A stretch of 64,000 nt of DNA from Gamsiella multidivaricata (GCF_025024155.1 NW_026251758.1:124001-188000), one strand, 5' to 3'; shown: positions 21,876 through 36,074, numbered from the stretch's first letter. Translations and numbers: made by a program. The notes: generated by a model from the letters alone, not told the origin.

Positions 21876-23529
21876 TTCCAGTCCCACCCATCCCCCATCC
21901 ATCCCATCGTCCTTCCCTTCCCCTTCCTTCCTTCCTTCTGCTCCTCAACTCCATATTTCCCACCACCGGCCCTTTTACGCTCTTGTCCGGACAAAGGGAA
22001 TTCGTCGTATCAACCCATTAAGTACTTAAGAGGTACCGGGGTAACTCCCTGCGCGGTCAGGGACACATTGCGTTGGTGAGCAGAAAGACAAAAGAACAAC
22101 CTCATCCGCAGCCTGTTGTTTACTCCCCCTCCGGCTTTGTGCGCACCTGACTGTGGGAAGAGTCCAAATGGGGCATGCGCGGTAATGTATGAACTTTGAA
22201 GTTATGAACCCACCAACAAAGAAAGAATGAAAGAAAAAGGGCGCGCGCTCCCTTGCCTCCTCCTCCTCGTCCTCGTCCTCGCCCTTGGCCTCAGACTCAG
22301 ACTCAGAGCGTCTGTCCTCTCCCTCTCTCTCTTTCTCTCTCTGAACCCTAGGATACTCATCTCCTCTGTTTTTGTGAGGATAGAGCAGAATAGGTTTCAA
22401 TTCGCTATGGATCCATACAAAGTACTCTACAAGTCGTTGTGGGGTGTTGCATAGAAAAACAACAACAACAAGGATGACTGAATGACAGAATAGCGTTTAA
22501 GGCCATGTCACCCAAAAGTAAAAGTAAAAAACTCACTTTCTCACGGTGCACGTTCCCTGAAAGCCGGAATTTCATTTTCAAGCATCAAAACGAACCGCCA
22601 TTCTTTTGATTACATGTACAGACATATACGTGAGAAAGACTGAATTCTCAATAGAAAAAGATTCTATAAGAGTGCCTGTCAAATGAGGGAACAGGTTAGG
22701 GTCTACTTTTTTTTTTTCCTTTTTTACTACGCACTGGATCTAGTCCAAGTACGGCGGATTCTCTGTCTTGGTCAGGAGATGGACGGGATCTGCAAAAAGG
22801 CTGGTGATAGTATGTGTGGATGCATGAAGAAAAAGTAGAGGTCAGCCATCCTGTTCTTTTTTTCCTTCTTGGTGGGAGTGATGATCCTTCAAAAGGCGTA
22901 TGTGATGTGGATTGCAAGGTCGCTTAACCCGCTGGCCCTGGACCCTTAAATACATTGCCGAATCACGCTGCCCACGCGCTAAAGACGTGCAGCACAGCAA
23001 AAGATGCAGAAGCACGTACGAGCGTGTACGATGCCCCCACCCCCTCGGCTGTGTGTCCCTCTTGTCCGACAGCATGCTCGACATGCTCGACAGCACCCAA
23101 AGAAGACCGCGTCCAGCAGAATCGAGGCGAAGGAGAGCACTCTTCCGGACAGGCAGGAGCGACACATACACACCACACGGCACACATCGGCCCATATCCG
23201 CTTCCTATTTCCTATTTTTCATTTCATTGGCACACACTCCAGCCTGAACACCCATTCGCACACTCCTCCCCTCTCCCCTCTCCCCTCTCTCCCCCTCTCT
23301 CCCGCGCTACCGGTCGGCCCAAAGTCCAATCCACCCTCACCCTCACTCTCCTTCGGCCTCGTTACTCTTTTACCCACTAATTCCCGCCTCATTCCTTCTT
23401 CCATCCATCCATCCCTCAACACCCCTTCCTCCCCATTGACATCATTGACTTACTCAGTCGCCACCACCTGCACTCGTCCGTCGTCCTCGTCGTTGTTGTT
23501 GCTGTCGTTGTTTTCGCCCTGAATTAGCC
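21876..23529. other. Divergent intergenic region, IDO and Tao3/Fry
   Basis: No supported gene. It holds CT-rich tracts (for example 22310-22345 and 23265-23305) and a segment with many short frames around 22950-23200. The last 200 bp before the Tao3/Fry start are pyrimidine-rich, as in other leaders here. Confidence 0.5.
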
Positions 23530-26500
23530 ATGGCACAGAATGGGGACCTTGACTTGACCGGAGACACCGCCCCTGCTGCCAATACTACCACCACTACTAC
23601 TACTACCGCCACTACTGCTACTGTTGCTGCTGCGGCTGCTACCCCATTACCAGGCGTCACCAATGGAGGTGTTCAGCACAGTGTTCAGGAATCCGCTTCC
23701 GCCAAAGCGGGGCCCGGACCAGCAGCCGTAGGGACGGGCCATCGTCCTGCCCTCAACGACTGGAAGTTCCCATCCACACCTCGCGTCGCCACTCCTGCGC
23801 CATTCGAACACCCATCCAACCAGCTGGATGAACAGCACTTGGCGGGCGCCTCATCGCCCGCCATAGGGCAGCTGCACCAGTTTCAACACCAACAACCCGC
23901 AACCATGGACTATTTCAATCATCCAACATCTTCCTATGTCCAAACAACCCAACAACAGCAACAGCAACAGCAACCGCAACCGCCATATTCCTCCAGCAAC
24001 AGTCAGTTCAGAGACGGGCCACAGACACCTCGGTCGCCATACTCCTTTGCAGGATCCTTGGACGGCATGTACGCGGAACAGCAGCAATCCGGTCCTTCGC
24101 AGGAGATTCATATCCAGCTGCAGAACGGCGGACAGGTACAAGGCATGCGGCGGAGCAGTCATAGCCACAGCCAAAGTCAGGAGAGTGTCGGAGCCCCGAT
24201 CGACCATCCAGGGATGTTACACCACCTGCCATTGCATCGGCATCAACTGCAGCACGACGTTGCTCAACCAGGACATGCTCCCCTCCCCAATGCCTCTTTA
24301 CTGCCGCAGCTACAACCACAGGGACTGGCACTCTCGCCGCACCAGATGCAGACCCCGTCCGAGTTTGCACTCAAGATGCTGTTCACTCAATTTGTCAAGA
24401 TGGCTGAAGCAAAGCTAAACGCCATGGTTCACCTGCCATTGGTAAATCCTGTACCTGAATTTTTGGCGGTTTGGATGATTTGAGATATAGCCTATCTTTT
24501 GCTGATCATGTATTTTTTTATTTTATTTTTCCATCTCTCCTGTCGGCAACCCAATAGCAAGACACAGAACCCGATATCTTGTCGCCTCTCAAGCATGGAG
24601 TCGACCCAAAGTTTGACAAATTACTGGAATCACTTGGATCCGTTGCTCGGCATCGACCGAAACCCGTCATCGACTGCGTTATGCTCTGGCGCAAGGGAAA
24701 AATTGAATCGTCGGACGATCCGTCCATAAAGACAACATCGTAAGTGAACGTACACGCTACTAAAAATATCTTCTGGAAGGGACGGGAGGAATACACAACA
24801 TGAGCAATTACAGGATGTCTAACCAAAAAGAAACGCGTGTTCATTTGATACTGTTGTAGAGGCGACTGGTCAGCCAACTTCAAGTTTCGGGACCCAAAGA
24901 GTGTAATCAAGGAGCGGAAATCGGCAAGTATTTTTTTTTCTCCTATTTGCATCTGGATACGAGCCTCCTATCAAATATCATTGAGGTAGATGGCTAACCA
25001 ATTGTCTAATCTTACATATAGGTCGTCTCGTTATTCATCATGTCGCGGTCGCTCATTGAGATTGTACGACAGGTTCAAAAGGACAGCCTGCCGGATGAGC
25101 TGGGTTCTCGACTGGAGGAAACTGTCTTTAATCAATTGGAGAACGTGGATCCGTAAGGCGCAATCTCTTGCTTCCAAGAATTTTACAAGCATGTAATATA
25201 AGACTTGACAAATGCGTTTTACTAACAAAGACCTATCTGATCATTTCGTCTATAGCGAATTTATCCAGAGATCCTCGAATCGTACAGCGAATATGAACGT
25301 GTTGGTCGAGCTCATGGGGTCTCTTTCCAACGTCCGCTTTGCAACAGTCAGCGACCGCTTTATCGCCGAGCTGGAAAAGTACAAAACTGGAGCGCCTGTC
25401 AAGGACAAGGAAAGAGAGCAGCGCATGGAGATGCTCATTCGCGGAATGCGATACTTGAATCTGAAGGCAAGTCCATCGTGTTTCCAAGGTCTTTATCATC
25501 CTTACCGGGGTTGGAGCGAGCGATCATAAATCTAATGTTGCATTTCTGATGATTTTTTTTTATAGCTGTATCCCATGGACTGTCTTGAAGAGACAGCGGA
25601 TTTTCTGCAGAGTTGTGCTGGATTTTTCAAGATGGCAAGGGGAATCAGGATAAAGCACGCGTATGCCGAGCTCTTTGTTCAGCTTTTGACCCCAGTCGCA
25701 AAGGTTCGTTCATACCACAACACACAACTATCTCTGGTGATCTAGCTCCAGAAGGCGATGGCTAATTTATAATACTACTCTCCTTGAAAACAGGTGGCGT
25801 TGGCGGAGGTCAACCATCCAAACTGGTCTAAAACCGTGGAACTTATATACCCAAAGGCTCGTAAGATGACCAACAAACCGAGGCACGTCCAAGTCGCCCT
25901 CCCACTTGTTACTATGCTACTGTGCGTCAGCAAGAAGGATTTTTTCCTCAAGCATTGGCTCTCAGTGTTCGACTCTTGCCGCGAAAAGTTCAAGGATAAG
26001 ACTATACGTCCGATCGCTCTAAACTGCATCTCACAACTGCTCTGGGTATTCTTGTATCGTTGCTCGGATGGAACAGGCAGTACATTCCGAACTCTCGATA
26101 CAATTGTCAAGGCTTTGTATCCATCCAACAGGAAATCGTCCGGCATGGTGGATGGAACACTGGGACATTTTATCCGCATCGTTCATTTTATCGGAGCACG
26201 ACATGCCGATTACGCCACTCGCTCAATCATCTTTCAGCTGCTGAACCTGGAGAATCTTTCGAATGTCATCTTTACAAATTTGACTATGGATATGATTTCG
26301 CCAGAGCGCATGACAATCGCTGTGCGGTCGTTCATGTTGATTCTAGCAGATCTCGACAAAGGAAATAGTCGACCGCCGTTTCCGACCGCTGGAGATGCCG
26401 TCAATGTCATCTCGGACTCACCAACGTCATCCGATATTCTCGATCCAAGTGTAATCAACCGCGCAGGAATGAGGGACACCTATGATCAGATGACTGCTGT

Positions 26501-29500
26501 CCTCGGAAAGATCGCTATCGTTTGCGATCGTAATTACGGCCACACTTTGATCCTCGACGAGAAATATACAACAGCGAGGAGCATGTTTTCGGCGGCGGCT
26601 ATTATGGCAACAGCTACAGGCGATGGTGGGGCATCAGTTGTTCACCAATATTCGACTTTTGCAGTGTCGTACTCAAAGGAGAAGCAGGTCTACTTTGACC
26701 TCATGACCGCATGGGTGTCATGTCTACCGCGTTGTATGCCATCTGGTATCCCATTGTTGAAGCTCGTCGAAATGCTGTCACGATATACTGCACACGTGGA
26801 TCCAGAACTTCGCAAAGCATCTGCAGCAGCTCTCGTCCGTATTGCCACGCAATGCAATTCTCAAGTGGCAGTGGCAGGATATTCGGCCTTTGTTTGTACG
26901 GTAGAGGACCGTCTTTCGGAGCTACTGGCTGGCCTGAGTATACCTGGGTCGGGAATGCCAGCCGAAAATGGACTCTTGGCAATCTACATCCGCATTCTCG
27001 AGGCATGGATTGAAAACACGGACGGCAAGAAACAGCAGGAAGGGGAGGGCAGTAAAGACGAAGAGGGCCAGGCATCTTCAGGAGGTCTCACCAGTCCGGT
27101 TACATCTATAGAAGGAAGTCGGTCGTTCTCTTCGCCTTATGTCCCTGAGGTGAATTTGGTTACTCAGCTGCAGACGACAGAGGAAAATGGATTATTATTC
27201 CTTTGCAACCAATCGCCTGTTATCCGCCGATACGCCATTTCGATTCTGAAGCTTGCAACATCCTTCGACCGTCCTGAAATACAAATCACTGGACCTGGGG
27301 GCGAGATCAAGGAGGGCGTCATGCCAGCGAGCGTTTCAGTCAGGCCACGCCTGGAGGTCACCAGGATCTATCATCTACTGCAGAATGCTGTTCAGGAACT
27401 GCTTCAAGTCGACGAATACGGGAATGCGCATAAGGATTGTCCACTGGCGCTGCACGAGTTAATCCGACTGCAGATTCACCACCAGAAGGGCTCGAGCGAG
27501 GTCTTTTCACTGCTTGCTGCGAGCGAGCACGTCGTGGATGTCGGGATCTGGCGTTTCTGTTTTCCGTTGTTGATCACAAAGATATTCCAGCACTTCCCCG
27601 GACTCTGTGAACCTTGTTTGGATACCGTGAGCAGGCGTCTGATGCAGCTATACCCGGCCATTGTCACTACAACGGATCTAGCCCTCAACAGCACCCTGGC
27701 CTCCAAATTCTCTATCAAAAACACGCAGGTGGCGACGGATGAGATGGTGGAGCAATGGCGCACTTATCTCATCTATGTGTGTTCAACTATGACCCGACAC
27801 GAGCACCAATCGCCCGCGACTCCAGGACATGGCCGCAAGAAATCAGCACCTTCGGAAAAGATCACCTGCGCCCGGGATTTGTTTCGCCTGGTCCTTCCAC
27901 TTTTGTACAGCGATCGCCATTTGATTCGAGAGTCCGTCGTAGCCTCTCTAGGAAGGATCAATGTTCATCTTTACAAGGCTCTGTTGGAGGATATTCAGCC
28001 GCTGCTTTACTCTGTTCACGATGAATTCCGGTCAAAAAATGGCGGCAGCAGCATCAAACCACCCTATCAAGGGAAACGCAACAAGAAGGTCGATCGACTC
28101 CGAGCAGAGATTGCTCACATACTGGATCTAACAGCACCCCTACTGAGGAGTCCGGCGTTAGTGCACGATGAACACATCACCTCATGCTTGAAAGGCTATG
28201 TCCGGGAGACCCTGATTTTCCTCCTGGACTCTGAAGTGCAGCATGAATGGGAGTTTGTCAAGCTCCGGACGCATTTTTGCGGGTTCGTGTGTCATTTGTA
28301 TAACGGGATCTCGCAGATCGGGAACACAGAGGCCATCATGCCATTTGATCTCCGGCTGGCACTCTTCAGGCTGTTTGAGGACTGGTGTGGACACGGACCG
28401 AACAGTTTTATCCGCGATGGTGACCACAAGTCGTTCTGGTTCGGCTTAGATCTCAACAACGAGGTTCAAATGGCCGAGAAATTTGATCTCGAGCTAGCCG
28501 CCCTGCGTGCAATGGCATCTCTTTGTGTAAGTGCCCTTGTAGGATACGATCACTTTTTTTTTTATTTTATTTTATTTATTTATTCAAGTTCGCCATTTGA
28601 TATCATTACTCATCCATATAACATTTTGTTTTTGGTCATAATAGCAAGGGCCGATTAACAATCCAGCACCAAGCCAAAGGCCCGATAGATCGCGGACTTG
28701 TTTCAACATCGATGAGGTGTTTAGGTGGATCGAAAGCGTCTTCCAGAGTCCGGAAGAGCGACTTCACGCGATTGCACAGTAAGTCCTTTCTCATTTTTCC
28801 AGTCATAATCAGCATCTGAATATTCTCTGTTTTAGCCCTCGGTTCTTACTCTCTGTGTCCTCTGTTTCGCTTTAGGAATGCGCTGGAGGCATTGCTGATC
28901 CATAACCAGGACAGGGCAGAGCTCCTGGAAGATGCGCTTCACCAATGCTATGCTGGGGACATATCGCAAAAGTTTATTCAGGGCCATTTCACAGCGTTGG
29001 TAGACATCATCCTGAGGGTCGAGTCTTATCCTTGTCAAGTCAGCCAAATGCTTAGTCTGGCCTTATTCAAGTGCGGAGACTCCAATATCCAGATTAGGAC
29101 CCGGGCCATCAAGCTACTAAAGGTTATCGAGGAACGCTATTTCCCCGAGACGTGTGCTGGTGAATACGAGATTGGTATCATCAACAAACTACCGACAATC
29201 TACCGCCAAGCACAGTACGTGCTGTCTGCTCGACTCGCACAGGATCGGCCTGAACAGACCTACTCGTTATTATCGGAGGCAATGATGAGGTTCGATTTGG
29301 TCCACCCGGGCTGGCGCGGGGAGATGCTGTACTACATCGCACCATGGTTAGAAAACGTTGAGCTGGTCGTGGACGGAGATGATGAGCTCAGTACGACTTC
29401 ATTCGTTGTCCTGACGAACTTGTTCTACCTGACGGTCAAGTATGGCGACGACCATGTCAAGGAGATTGAGACACTCTGGGTGCAGCTCGTCGCCGGCGAC

Positions 29501-32500
29501 AACTTTGCGAATATCCGGCCGGTCATTGTGTTCTTGCTGGACCTTGGGCTCGAGAAGAGGAATCCAGAGTTTGTGCACCCGGCTAAGAAGGTCATTGTCT
29601 TCCTTGGGCGCACATCGGCCTGCTCCCGAATGGTCGATATCTTGATCAATGAGATCTCCCCCAAGGCAATGGTCCCGAAATTGAAGCAGGAGCGCAACCA
29701 CTTCGAGCCACCGTTCACGTCCGAATTCTACCTGGCTAATCTCGATAGCCTCATGAATGGAATGGAGAAGAGGCCTGCTTTCTCGCGAGGACAGCTGGCA
29801 ACTGTTCTTCTTGTTGACCTTGCTGTCGAGGCAGGAGCGGAGCTGCGGCGGCACCTCCCTCTCCTGTTGCAGACACTCTTTGTGCAACTGGACCATTACA
29901 CGGCTTTGATCTGTGATCAGACAAGGTCCCTTCTCGTGCATTTGATTCACTCTATTATCATTCGCGAGTCGAGAAGCCTCGAGATTATCGATCAGTCGAC
30001 CGACCTGGTCAATTTTTTGAACACCAAGGAGGGCAAGCCATTGTGGGCGTACGACGACATTATCTCGCTCAACATGCGCGAGTCCCCCGAACTGGAAAAC
30101 CTTGTCTATCGTTCTGTCCAGGTCTTCCAAGCGTCTGAAGTCGAGATCCGTCAGCAATGGGGTGAGACGGCGCTCCAGTGGGCTACCGCTTGTCCTGTGC
30201 GGCATATCGCCTGTCGGTCTTTCCAAATCTTTCGCGCTCTGGCACCGTGTTTCAACCAGCACATGCTTGCAGATATGCTCGCTCGGTTATCAAACACGAT
30301 TGCGGACAAGAGCCAAGAGATCCAGGCATTTGCGATGGAGATCCTGATCTCTCTTCAGTCGATCATCGAGTCGTTTGATGCGCCAAGGATGATGCAGTTT
30401 CCGCAAATATTCTGGGGCTCGATTGCGTGTCTTTACACGGGCCACGACCAAGAGTACTTTGAAGGACTCAAGGTTCTGGAGATTGTGACAACTCGACTGG
30501 ATTTGATGGATCCGCCTACGCTCGAGTTCCTCCTCTCTTACTTTCCTGATCAATGGGATAGTGCGTTTATGGGAATCCAGCCTTTGCTACTGAAGGGGCT
30601 CCGATCAACCTTGACGCAGCAGATCTCGCTGCGACTGTTAAGGCGCCTGCTGTTTGTCTCTGAGAACGCGCTCATTGATCCGTCGGAAAACCGAGTCGTA
30701 TTCCTGTTCCTTGGCCTGTTACCGTTACTGGCTGAAGGTCTCGAGACAAAGGACATTAATGAGGAATGTCTGCAGTGGGCCCAGGATATCGGTACGATTG
30801 CTGAGCGTGATGGATACGCAAACATCGCGCACCTGCTGGCAGTCTATGCCAAGCAACGCTTCCGATCCAAGGAAGACTTTTGGCGGCAGGTAGCGGTCCT
30901 GATGCGCGAGATCTTTATTCCGGAGCTCCAGGCAGAGATAATTCTGTTCTTTATGAGGCTGCTTTATAACAGCAACTCTATATTCAAGCACAAGGCGCTT
31001 AAGTGTCTAAAGCTGCTTCTGCCCCTTGTGGACACGAGCCGTGTCGAGTTTCTGGAGATTGGACCAGAGTTGGTGATGCCGTTGCTTCGTCTTTTGCTCC
31101 ATGCTGAGTATGCGACTGAGGCGCTCGAGGTCCTGGACACGGCAATGAATCTGTCGGAGCAGTCCGCTGAGGTCTTCAAGATCAGGGTACCTCTCGATGC
31201 CCAAAGCCCTGGTCCTGGCCTGAACTTTGAGGATATGACCAAGGGTATCCTCGGCGGTGGAACGGGTCTGGAGAGGCGATCCATGGTCGAAAACTGGTCG
31301 GAACCACGCCGGGAGCAGTTTTGGCAGATGACAAGGGCGAATGTGAATGCTGTTGTCTTTACTTGCACTGGAACAGGTTATTGGGGCGGCAATGTCGAGC
31401 TGTTGGCGGAGCACGACATGAACTATGGGTATGGGGCGGACCAACATATGGACTTTGTGGACCACGATGGCATGCATATTGGGCTGGACGCGAACCCATA
31501 TGGAGCGGCCTATGACATGAACCCCAACGACAGTCTTAATCGCAGCCAGGTTCAGTATGGACACTTGGTCTCTGCTCTGGACGACCTAACAGAGCATTTT
31601 GCGGAAAGCGCACGGGTTGGCGATGCTAGGAAACGCGAGAGCATGGCATATGGGCCCCCCTCATACGGCGACTCAAGCCATCAAACCCACTGGAACTACC
31701 GGCACAGTCTCCTGGCATCCGATCCCGCCCTGAACTTGGAATCAGCCGGTCGTGATGGTGCACCGACGTTTCATTCGCTTAATGCAACTGGGGAGGGCCT
31801 GGGCCTGAGCTCAGGACCTGGATTCGCCCGTGGACACCAACGTCATTCTCGCCATGGTAGCAAAGGCAGTCGGGACGAGTTTGGGTCGTTTTACTCACCT
31901 CACCACGACCGCATTGTAGAGGACGAAGAAGAGGAATCGACACTGATGGCAGCAGAGATTTTGAACAAGAGCCTTTCTATTAATCGATCGTATTCCTCGA
32001 TCCGATCCTCATTCATGATGGATCCCTCGTCGTTCATCAACATTGCAGATAACATTGCAAACAACAGTAATAGCACACAGGAAGAGGGTAGTGTTGGATC
32101 GAAGGGAGAGACTGGATCGAGTTCTGGGCTTGGATCTCCAGTATCCGGTCTGGCAGCCATATCTACAACTGTCGCAAGGGACCCTAGTGGTCGAATGAGA
32201 CTGTATGCTCCTGGGCATGGCCATCACACTCACCGGTCCTCGTCTGGTTCTGGTTCTGGAGGAGCCAGTACTACGATCGGCAATCTTGGTGGAACAAGTC
32301 TTGCGCTGAGTATGAGTGGTCAGAGTCACCGCACAGGAAGCAGCAACGCAGGTAGCAATTCGAGCTCAATTGTCAATCCAGGAGGAGGCAGCGCGTGGGG
32401 TGGAGCGGGTCAGGTCAGCAACGGTAGCAGAATTAATGGGCATCGGACGCGTGCGAGTTGTGACGACCTATCATTGTCTTCGTCCGATGATGACGATGAC

Positions 32501-32932
32501 GATGACGAGGACTCGACGGATAGTGGCGATGAGGATTGTAATGGACAACCGCAGTATTCGCAGTATTCGCAGCAGCACCAGCACCAGCACTCGTCTGGTC
32601 GATACAATGCCAGACGCCCCCGTACCCGAGAAAACAGTTTTGCAAGCAATCCCAGACCGAGTATGGACAGCACCTCCCTGAGTCCATCTGGCGGAGGAGG
32701 TGAAGGCATGGTTGTTGGTTCACCACAGCGGGCGGCAAGTGGACAGCAATCACAGCCTGATTCGTGGGCGGGGTCTCAGTCTGAGTCAAGAGCAGAGTCT
32801 CGAGTGGGATCAATTCCTGGGTCACCATCGCCGAAGCGAGCAATGGACCGAATGACGTCGCGACTGATAGGGGTGGGAAACCAGGGCGAAGCCGTCGGCG
32901 GTGTGTCTAACGTGTACCTGTCACAGAAGTAA
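23530..32932 (+). CDS. TAO3: Tao3/Pag1/Mor2/Furry cell-morphogenesis scaffold
   Basis: Very large HEAT/ARM-like scaffold of the RAM/MOR network, which activates the NDR kinase (Cbk1/Orb6) to control polarised growth, septation and wall integrity. Nine exons give 2,853 aa: 23530-24441, 24558-24739, 24860-24923, 25022-25152, 25256-25466, 25566-25703, 25794-28526, 28645-28778 and 28876-32932. Residues about 1-280 are low complexity (Thr/Ala, then Gln/Pro/His). The conserved N-terminal Furry region follows (FALKMLFTQFVKMAEAKL, PVIDCVMLWRKGKIES, MSRSLIEIVRQ, LYPMDCLEETADFLQSC). The helical repeats fill exons 7-9, and the C-terminal roughly 500 residues are Ser/Gly-rich with an acidic run near 32490. 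Introns 3 and 5 use GC donors. Size and order match fungal Tao3/Mor2. Confidence 0.93.
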
Positions 32933-33546
32933 GGTAGCATGGTGCCCATTGTAGTAAATAGTCTATCATAGTACAGTAGTATATATTTTTCCCTGTATTG
33001 TAAATGTTTAAACTGAAGACGAAAAAAATAAAATAAAATAAAAAAAAAGATGGCCCGCTAACGGTGCTGGCGCTGGTACCCGCGAGGGGGCTGGTGCCAA
33101 TGGGGCGGTGGGTGGGGAGTGCGGGGAGAGAGAGTGGGTGGGCTGAGCTGAGCTGAGCTGTCATGGGACGCGGTCGTTTTTTTTTTCTTTTTCTCCACAG
33201 TTTTGAGGGATGGTCAGTGCGAGGGAAAGGGGGGTGGGGGGTGGGGGACCGGCTTTCTTCTTTCGGACAAGGACAAATAGACTCTCCATTCTTCTCTTTC
33301 CCCATTCTTCTTTCCATTCTTCCCATCACTTGACACTTCTCTTCCATCACCCTTCCAAAAGAAAAAAGCGAACCTTTGAACCAAAGACATTCGTTATTAC
33401 TTCCTGTATCAAAGCACTCTCGTTATTCCATCACGATCTTTTTTTTCCCTTACTCTTCCTTCCAAACTTCCTACGAGTCTCTCTGATCTCTCTGACGTTC
33501 AAGAAGCAACACCTTTTGTCCTATACTTTCTCAAACTGTTATCAAA
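32933..33546. other. Intergenic with pyrimidine-rich leader
   Basis: The left 120 bp are the Tao3/Fry 3' region (AAAATAAAATAAAATAAA). A G-rich patch lies near 33100-33250. The final 250 bp are CT-rich and lead into the next gene. No coding signal. Confidence 0.5.
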
Positions 33547-34919
33547 ATGGAGACAATATACGGTATCCAGGTAAAATTCAGAAGCGAAAGAAATGATGAA
33601 AAAAACATAAGCTGTGGTTGCCGAGCATGCTTTCTTATCCTGCCTGCCATTTGGGTTGCTACGTTTTGCAAAAAAAAAAAAAAAAATGACATGGCGTTGG
33701 GGGTGAAGAGAACCATGGGCGGGGACCAACACGCTTATTCTTTGTCGAGAGAAAATATGACACTTCTCTCTCATCCCTCTCCCTAAGGATGACAACCCCT
33801 GTTTCCCCCCCCCCCCCCCCCCCCCCCTTACCCTTACTTCCCCCACCTTTCCCCCTCCCCTCTCCCCTTTTTCTCCCCTTTATCCATTGACATTACGTGA
33901 AACTCACTATGATGCCCTCGTTGTAACTGTAGGTCGACACTGATAGCCTGCGTGAGGCGCATGAGCGTCAGAAGCGCTTGCACCAGCAACCACAACAACA
34001 ACAACAACAACAACAACAGCAACGACCCTCCCCTTCGGTCGTGGGAGATTTCACAAAGACCTATTCTGGCCCAGCAACGTTGAAGAGTCCACCGGAACCG
34101 ACGGTAGTGGCTCGATCGACCTCGACGTCTGCGATCCCCTCATCCGGGGCGTTGGATAAGAAGGCTAGAGCTAGTGGAACAGAAATGGGGATACCGAAAA
34201 AATCGCCCGCGGCGACGGTTACGGGAGCGTTGGGGGTCTCGGGTTCGCATACACCGCCACCGCACCATTTTCATGCATCGAGTGGTGCTGCGACGTCGCC
34301 GTTCCTGGCCGCGGTTGGGTTGCATCACCATCAACAGCAGCATCAACAGCAGCAGCAGCAGCAACAGCAGCAGCAAGGAGGAGGAGGAGCGGGGGCAGGA
34401 CAGATCCGATCAGCGACTCATTCGCCGTCGTTTATGACCCGATCCGCGAGTCATTCTCCGGGTTTTTTGACCTCGACATCCACGACCCATTCCCCGGCGT
34501 TCTTGCCAAAGTTTTATGATCTTGAGCATCATGGGCATACTGGGAGGTTGTCGAACGCGATCCCATGGTTGGCTTTACCGGGGACTGCGACGCCTACGGG
34601 ATTGATGAGCAGCAATGGCAGTCGAGCTCAGAGTCCGAGTCTGTTTGGACGACGGAGGTCGGATGGAGGAGCGGCGCCGACTGAATTGGGGGCGGCGGCG
34701 GCGGCGGCGGGGACATTGGAATTGGGGCGTGAGAAGCAGCATCTGCAACAGAAGTATGGAGCATTTGAGTTGATGTTGGGACTGGAACAGCAGCAACAGC
34801 ATCATCAGCATCCGCTGCAGCTGCAGCATCAGCAGCAGGAGCAGCAGGAGCATTCGTTGGTGCGTCCACAGCAACAGCAGAATCCGCAGTCGCATCCACC
34901 ACATCCTTTGGCAGCTTAG
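33547..34919 (+). CDS. Uncharacterised Gln/Ser-rich protein
   Basis: Two exons (33547-33570 and 33933-34919) give 336 aa. The first exon encodes only METIYGIQ, and the second continues VDTDSLREAHERQKRLHQQ into a polyglutamine run. I recognise no domain. Visible features are two Gln tracts (residues about 30-42 and 125-140), an Ala tract, a His/Gln C-terminus, and three copies of a short Ser-Pro module (THSPSFMTRS, SHSPGFLTS, THSPAFLPKF) near residues 155-190. A possible folded segment follows (FYDLEHHGHTGRLSNAIPWL). The Ser-Pro modules could be kinase targets; that is inference. The intron carries a 23-C homopolymer. The start exon is short and depends on one splice choice. Confidence 0.6.
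33805..33827. repeat. C23 homopolymer in intron
   Basis: Twenty-three consecutive C within the single intron of the Gln/Ser-rich gene. Confidence 0.9.
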
Positions 34920-36074
34920 GGTTTAGGGTTGAGGACCCAAACTAGGAGAACCGACACCCTGTTGATGACGACAAACGACGTTTAAGAAAAAAAAAAAAAA
35001 AAGAAGGAAAAGAAGAAAGAAGAAGAAGAAGAAGGAGGAAAAGAAGGAGAAGAATGCTTCTGTTTGTACATATTTTTTTTGAATTATTATTATTATTATT
35101 TTTGCATGTTCTACGCTTCCCTACTCTTCTACCCTTTTTGCTTCACGAAAATGACCCATGTTAGCAATTTGCTTCAGTCGCATACACACTGCCCTTTTTT
35201 TTTTTTACTACCATCATATTTTTATTATTATTATTATTATTATTTTGCTCTGCCTTCATGCGGACAACAAATAAGATAAATAAAGTAAACAATTTATGCT
35301 TATTTTGGCTAACAATAATGTCGACTTTTGGAATGAAGTGGGGTAATTGCCTCCCCCCGCTCCGCTCGGAGCACACACAAAGTAAACAAAAGGAAAAGCA
35401 AAGGCGGAGTAATATACCTGCGTCAGTCTTTTTCGGCTTGGGGGGTTTTGGATATCTTTACAACCCACGACAGAAATGGATCCAAGGAAGTTAGTGTGCT
35501 GAGGAGAGGGAGGGGAATGAGGAATGACATGACGGCGTCCTACGGCTGTTACGCCTAGGAAAACGGTCAATGTTGCCTGTGCGCATGCGCGCATTTCTTA
35601 TCTGAGGTCTAAGGCCAGACCGGCCCAGCCCAGCCCAGCCCAGCCCAGGTCGAGTGAGGTCAGATCAGGTCAGGTCAGGTCAGGTCAGGGTGAGATGCAT
35701 GAAATGGTGGCGCCCGGAAGTCTGCCTTTGGACAGCGCGGGAGGGGGGGTTTTTTCTTTGGTGGTAATAGTGAATAAAAATGAAAACGGGCCAACGAACG
35801 GGCGCGAGAAGGCGTAAAAATGTCTTGGATGCTTTTTGCTTTTTGCAGTTGAACGGTTTATTTTCTCAACTTTACGGTTAACTTTTTTTTTTCTTTTTTT
35901 TTTCTCTCACCCTTCGTACTTTTTTCTTTGTCCATAACGAACAACATCGATTGACCCCTTGAGCATTCGCCCAGTTTACAACCACCGCTTCCTTCTGCTC
36001 TCTTTTTCTCTCTTACTCTCTTTCTCTTACTCTCTCCTGCATACTTCTAAAAAACAAAAGAAGCAAGTAAAAAA
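34920..36074. other. Intergenic with simple repeats
   Basis: Contains GAA runs near 35010-35040, (ATT)n at about 35080-35101 and 35222-35245, and two adjacent pentamer arrays at about 35617-35690. A leader rich in T and CTCTTT precedes the next start codon. No gene seen. Confidence 0.55.
35617..35690. repeat. CCCAG and AGGTC pentamer arrays
   Basis: About five CCCAG units are followed within 20 bp by five or six AGGTC/AGATC units. Confidence 0.85.

Noticed and set aside
29399..30262. A 287-codon frame antisense to the Tao3/Fry gene
   Set aside because: Lies wholly within a conserved exon on the other strand; long antisense frames arise from its codon usage.
34912..34932. TTAGGGTTTAGGGTT, telomere-like, at the end of the Gln/Ser-rich gene
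   Set aside because: Only two imperfect units, in the middle of a gene-rich region; chance.
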